This document shows, piece after piece, positions 62,573-64,000 of a stretch of DNA of 64,000 nucleotides. Each line of letters opens with the position of its first letter. The first letter of the stretch is position 1. Both the position numbers and the translations under genes were made by a program. Under the pieces are notes generated by a model, which saw nothing but the letters and a program-made list of their open reading frames with translations, ran no database searches and was not told the DNA's origin. Source of the DNA: Planctomycetota bacterium (GTDB taxonomy: Bacteria > Planctomycetota > UBA8742 > UBA2392); NCBI GenBank assembly GCA_020848275.1, contig JADLAK010000024.1:29858-93857 (forward strand), written 5' to 3'.

Positions 62573-63772
62573 CTAAACCTTTGGTTTTTGCCGGAACGCG
62601 CGGGTGGTCTGCGCGATGCGGCGCAGGTCGAGATAACCCTGGATCGAGTTGTCCGGCAGGCCGCCCGAGCGGCGGATGTTGGCGCTTTCGCGGTCGTAGA
62701 TGCTGTAGGGGCTTTCGCGGCCGATCACGCGCGCGCTGCCCTTGTACAACTCGACTTTCACGCTGCCGCTCACGAATTTCTGGCTCTCGCGGAAAAACGA
62801 GTCCATGCTCTCGCGCAGCGTCGAGAACCACTGGCTGTCGTAGACGGCGCGCGCGTAACGCTGTGACGCCACCTGCTTGAAGGCGACCATCTCGTGGTCC
62901 AGCGTCAGTTGTTCCAGCGAATCATGCGCGGCGTGCAGCACCGTCGCCGCCGGCGCCTCGTAAATTTCGCGGCTTTTGAAACCAAGGATGCGGTTTTCCA
63001 TGGTATCCGCGCGGCCAACGCCGTGGCGGCCCGCGATGGTCTGCAACTTTTCGACCAGCTCTTCCGGGTGCAGCTTCTGGCCGTCGACGGACACGGGCTC
63101 GCCTTGCTCGAACTCGACGGTGACAAATTCCGGCTCGTTGGGCGCGTTGCGCGGATTGACCGTGATCTGGAAGGCCGATTCCGGCGGCTCGACGTTCGGG
63201 TCGTCCAGCACGCCGCCGCCCGTGCGCGCGCCCCAGAGGTTGCGGTCGGTCGAGAAACTCAGGTCCGAAAACGGGCCGACCGACAGGCGGTTGCGCTTGG
63301 CGTATTCGATAATTTCTTCGCGCGTGTGCATTTCCCATTCGCGCAGCGGCGCAATCGTCTGCAATTGCGGGTCGAGCGCGGCGACGCTGCACTCGAAACG
63401 GAACTGGTCGTTGCCCTTGGGCGGCGCACCGTGGGCGACAAAGCGCGCGCCCTCTTCGCGCGCCAGCCGCACGAGTTCGGTTGCGATCAGCGGGCGAGAA
63501 AGCGCCGCCGAAAGCAGGTAGGCGTTTTCGTAGCGCGCGCCCGCGCGTAAGGCCTTGAAGCAGAATTGCTTGACGAAGGTGCGGCGGTTGTCGACCACAT
63601 GGACGGCGTCGGCGCCGGCCTCAATGGCGCGCTGGCCGACTTCGTCGAGGTCGGCGCCCTGGCCGATGTTGAGCGCCAGCGCCGTGACCTTGAAGCCGCG
63701 CACGCGCTTGAGCCAGTGCAGCGCGGCGGTCGTGTCGAGCCCGCCGGAATATGCGAGGACTACTTTCTCCAT
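62573..63772 (-). CDS. argG: Argininosuccinate synthase
   Basis: Joins citrulline and aspartate in arginine synthesis, using ATP. 399 residues from the ATG at 63772; the longer frame lies in repeat sequence. The ATP pyrophosphatase loop AYSGGLDTTAALHW is at residue 6. Other text: GARYENAYLLSAALSRPLIATELV, AHGAPPKGNDQFRFE and FSTDRNLWGA. GAPPKGND is a variant of the usual GCTGKGND. Functionally linked to the argD-like gene at 3858. Confidence 0.95.
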   Translation of the reverse strand: MEKVVLAYSGGLDTTAALHWLKRVRGFKVTALALNIGQGADLDEVGQRAIEAGADAVHVVDNRRTFVKQFCFKALRAGARYENAYLLSAALSRPLIATELVRLAREEGARFVAHGAPPKGNDQFRFECSVAALDPQLQTIAPLREWEMHTREEIIEYAKRNRLSVGPFSDLSFSTDRNLWGARTGGGVLDDPNVEPPESAFQITVNPRNAPNEPEFVTVEFEQGEPVSVDGQKLHPEELVEKLQTIAGRHGVGRADTMENRILGFKSREIYEAPAATVLHAAHDSLEQLTLDHEMVAFKQVASQRYARAVYDSQWFSTLRESMDSFFRESQKFVSGSVKVELYKGSARVIGRESPYSIYDRESANIRRSGGLPDNSIQGYLDLRRIAQTTRAFRQKPKV

Positions 63773-63816
63773 GGGCGGGAGATTACCAAAGCCATTGCGG
63801 ATTGAATGCTGAAAAC

Positions 63817-63837
63817 CAGAGCCCGCTGCGTAAGCGG
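63817..63837 (+). repeat. Left end of a CAGAGCCC element, copy 3
   Basis: CAGAGCCCGCTGCGTAAGCG, matching the first 20 bases of the element at 41655; no closing GGGCTCTG arm was found before the next gene. Confidence 0.5.
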
Positions 63838-63894
63838 CTGGTGTTGTTGCATTCACCAAAACGCCCATCGCTCACGCGCTTGTCTTTACACACA

Positions 63895-64000
63895 TCATGC
63901 CAGGAGGGTCTCGGCGGTTTCGATGCGGCCTTTGAGATCGTTGAAGCCGCGCCAGATGTTCATCCAGCCCGGGTCGCCGTCGCCCTTGCGCGCCAGAAAA
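63895..64000 (-). CDS. C-terminal end of IS4/Tn5-like transposase (partial at window edge)
   Basis: A frame open to the window edge encodes 34 residues, including FLARKGDGDPGWMNIWRGF and ending TAETLLA before TGA. The pattern (F)L.RKGDG.PG...LWRG...L is the ending I know from IS4-family/Tn5-like DDE transposases. The catalytic core lies outside the window, so whether it is intact is unknown. Confidence 0.65.
   Translation of the reverse strand, partial: FLARKGDGDPGWMNIWRGFNDLKGRIETAETLLA

Overview
The window is about 64 kb of GC-rich (low-to-mid 60s % by eye), densely coded bacterial chromosome. A C-terminal-Phe outer-membrane beta-barrel protein, an AsmA-like inner-membrane/periplasm protein and lipoproteins point to a diderm. 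The eukaryote-like UDP-sugar pyrophosphorylase, PknB-type kinase, sigma factor with a huge C-terminal extension, SpoIID protein, split glycine decarboxylase and dense REP-like palindromes suggest a Planctomycetota or related PVC/environmental lineage. There is no rRNA in the window, so this placement is a moderate-confidence inference. No tRNA, rRNA or CRISPR array was found.

Layout. 1-5 kb (+): a Pro/Glu-rich membrane-anchored protein, UDP-sugar pyrophosphorylase, nnrD and argD, ending in a strong terminator. 5-8.4 kb (-): a membrane-anchored Ser/Thr kinase and a low-GC AAA/DUF4435-type ATPase. 8.7-13.9 kb: thrS, a small unknown protein, a lipoprotein, an M50 protease, moaE and two small unknown proteins. 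14.2-17.9 kb: a VWA protein and a SpoIID-like protein. 18-25 kb (-): the glycine cleavage genes gcvT-gcvH-gcvPA-gcvPB and a class I aminotransferase, interrupted at every junction by repeats or four-helix-bundle gene cassettes. 25-27.6 kb: a REP-associated transposase and an acyl-CoA ligase-like protein. 28-31.9 kb (-): one 1301-aa polypeptide joining an ECF sigma factor, one membrane helix and a very long extracytoplasmic part. 32-41.6 kb: sulfur amino acid enzymes, an AraC-VOC fusion, an MFS transporter, a methyltransferase, a CMD protein and pheT. 41.7-43.5 kb (-): four tandem paralogues of an unknown small (mostly zinc-ribbon) family. 43.6-51.1 kb: a phosphohexomutase, small proteins, a FliA/WhiG-type sigma factor, an unknown protein carrying REP-derived peptides, and an operon of a small membrane protein, a sigma-region-2-only protein and a helical protein. 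51.3-54.2 kb: a zeta-like P-loop protein plus a small basic protein, bracketed by ligA and a duplicated ligA 3' end. 54.4-62.5 kb (+): outer-membrane protein, AsmA-like giant, rsmD, rlmN and a DUF58 protein. 62.6-64 kb (-): argG and the end of an IS4/Tn5-like transposase.

Two themes dominate. The first is unusual regulator architecture: a membrane-tethered ECF sigma factor, a sigma2-only protein and an AraC-VOC fusion. The second is a rich ecology of short palindromic elements: GTRG-headed REPs with their RAYT, palindromes built from 7-, 9- or 10-nt quasi-repeats, and repeat-bounded four-helix-bundle cassettes. Some of these elements now encode peptides inside real genes.
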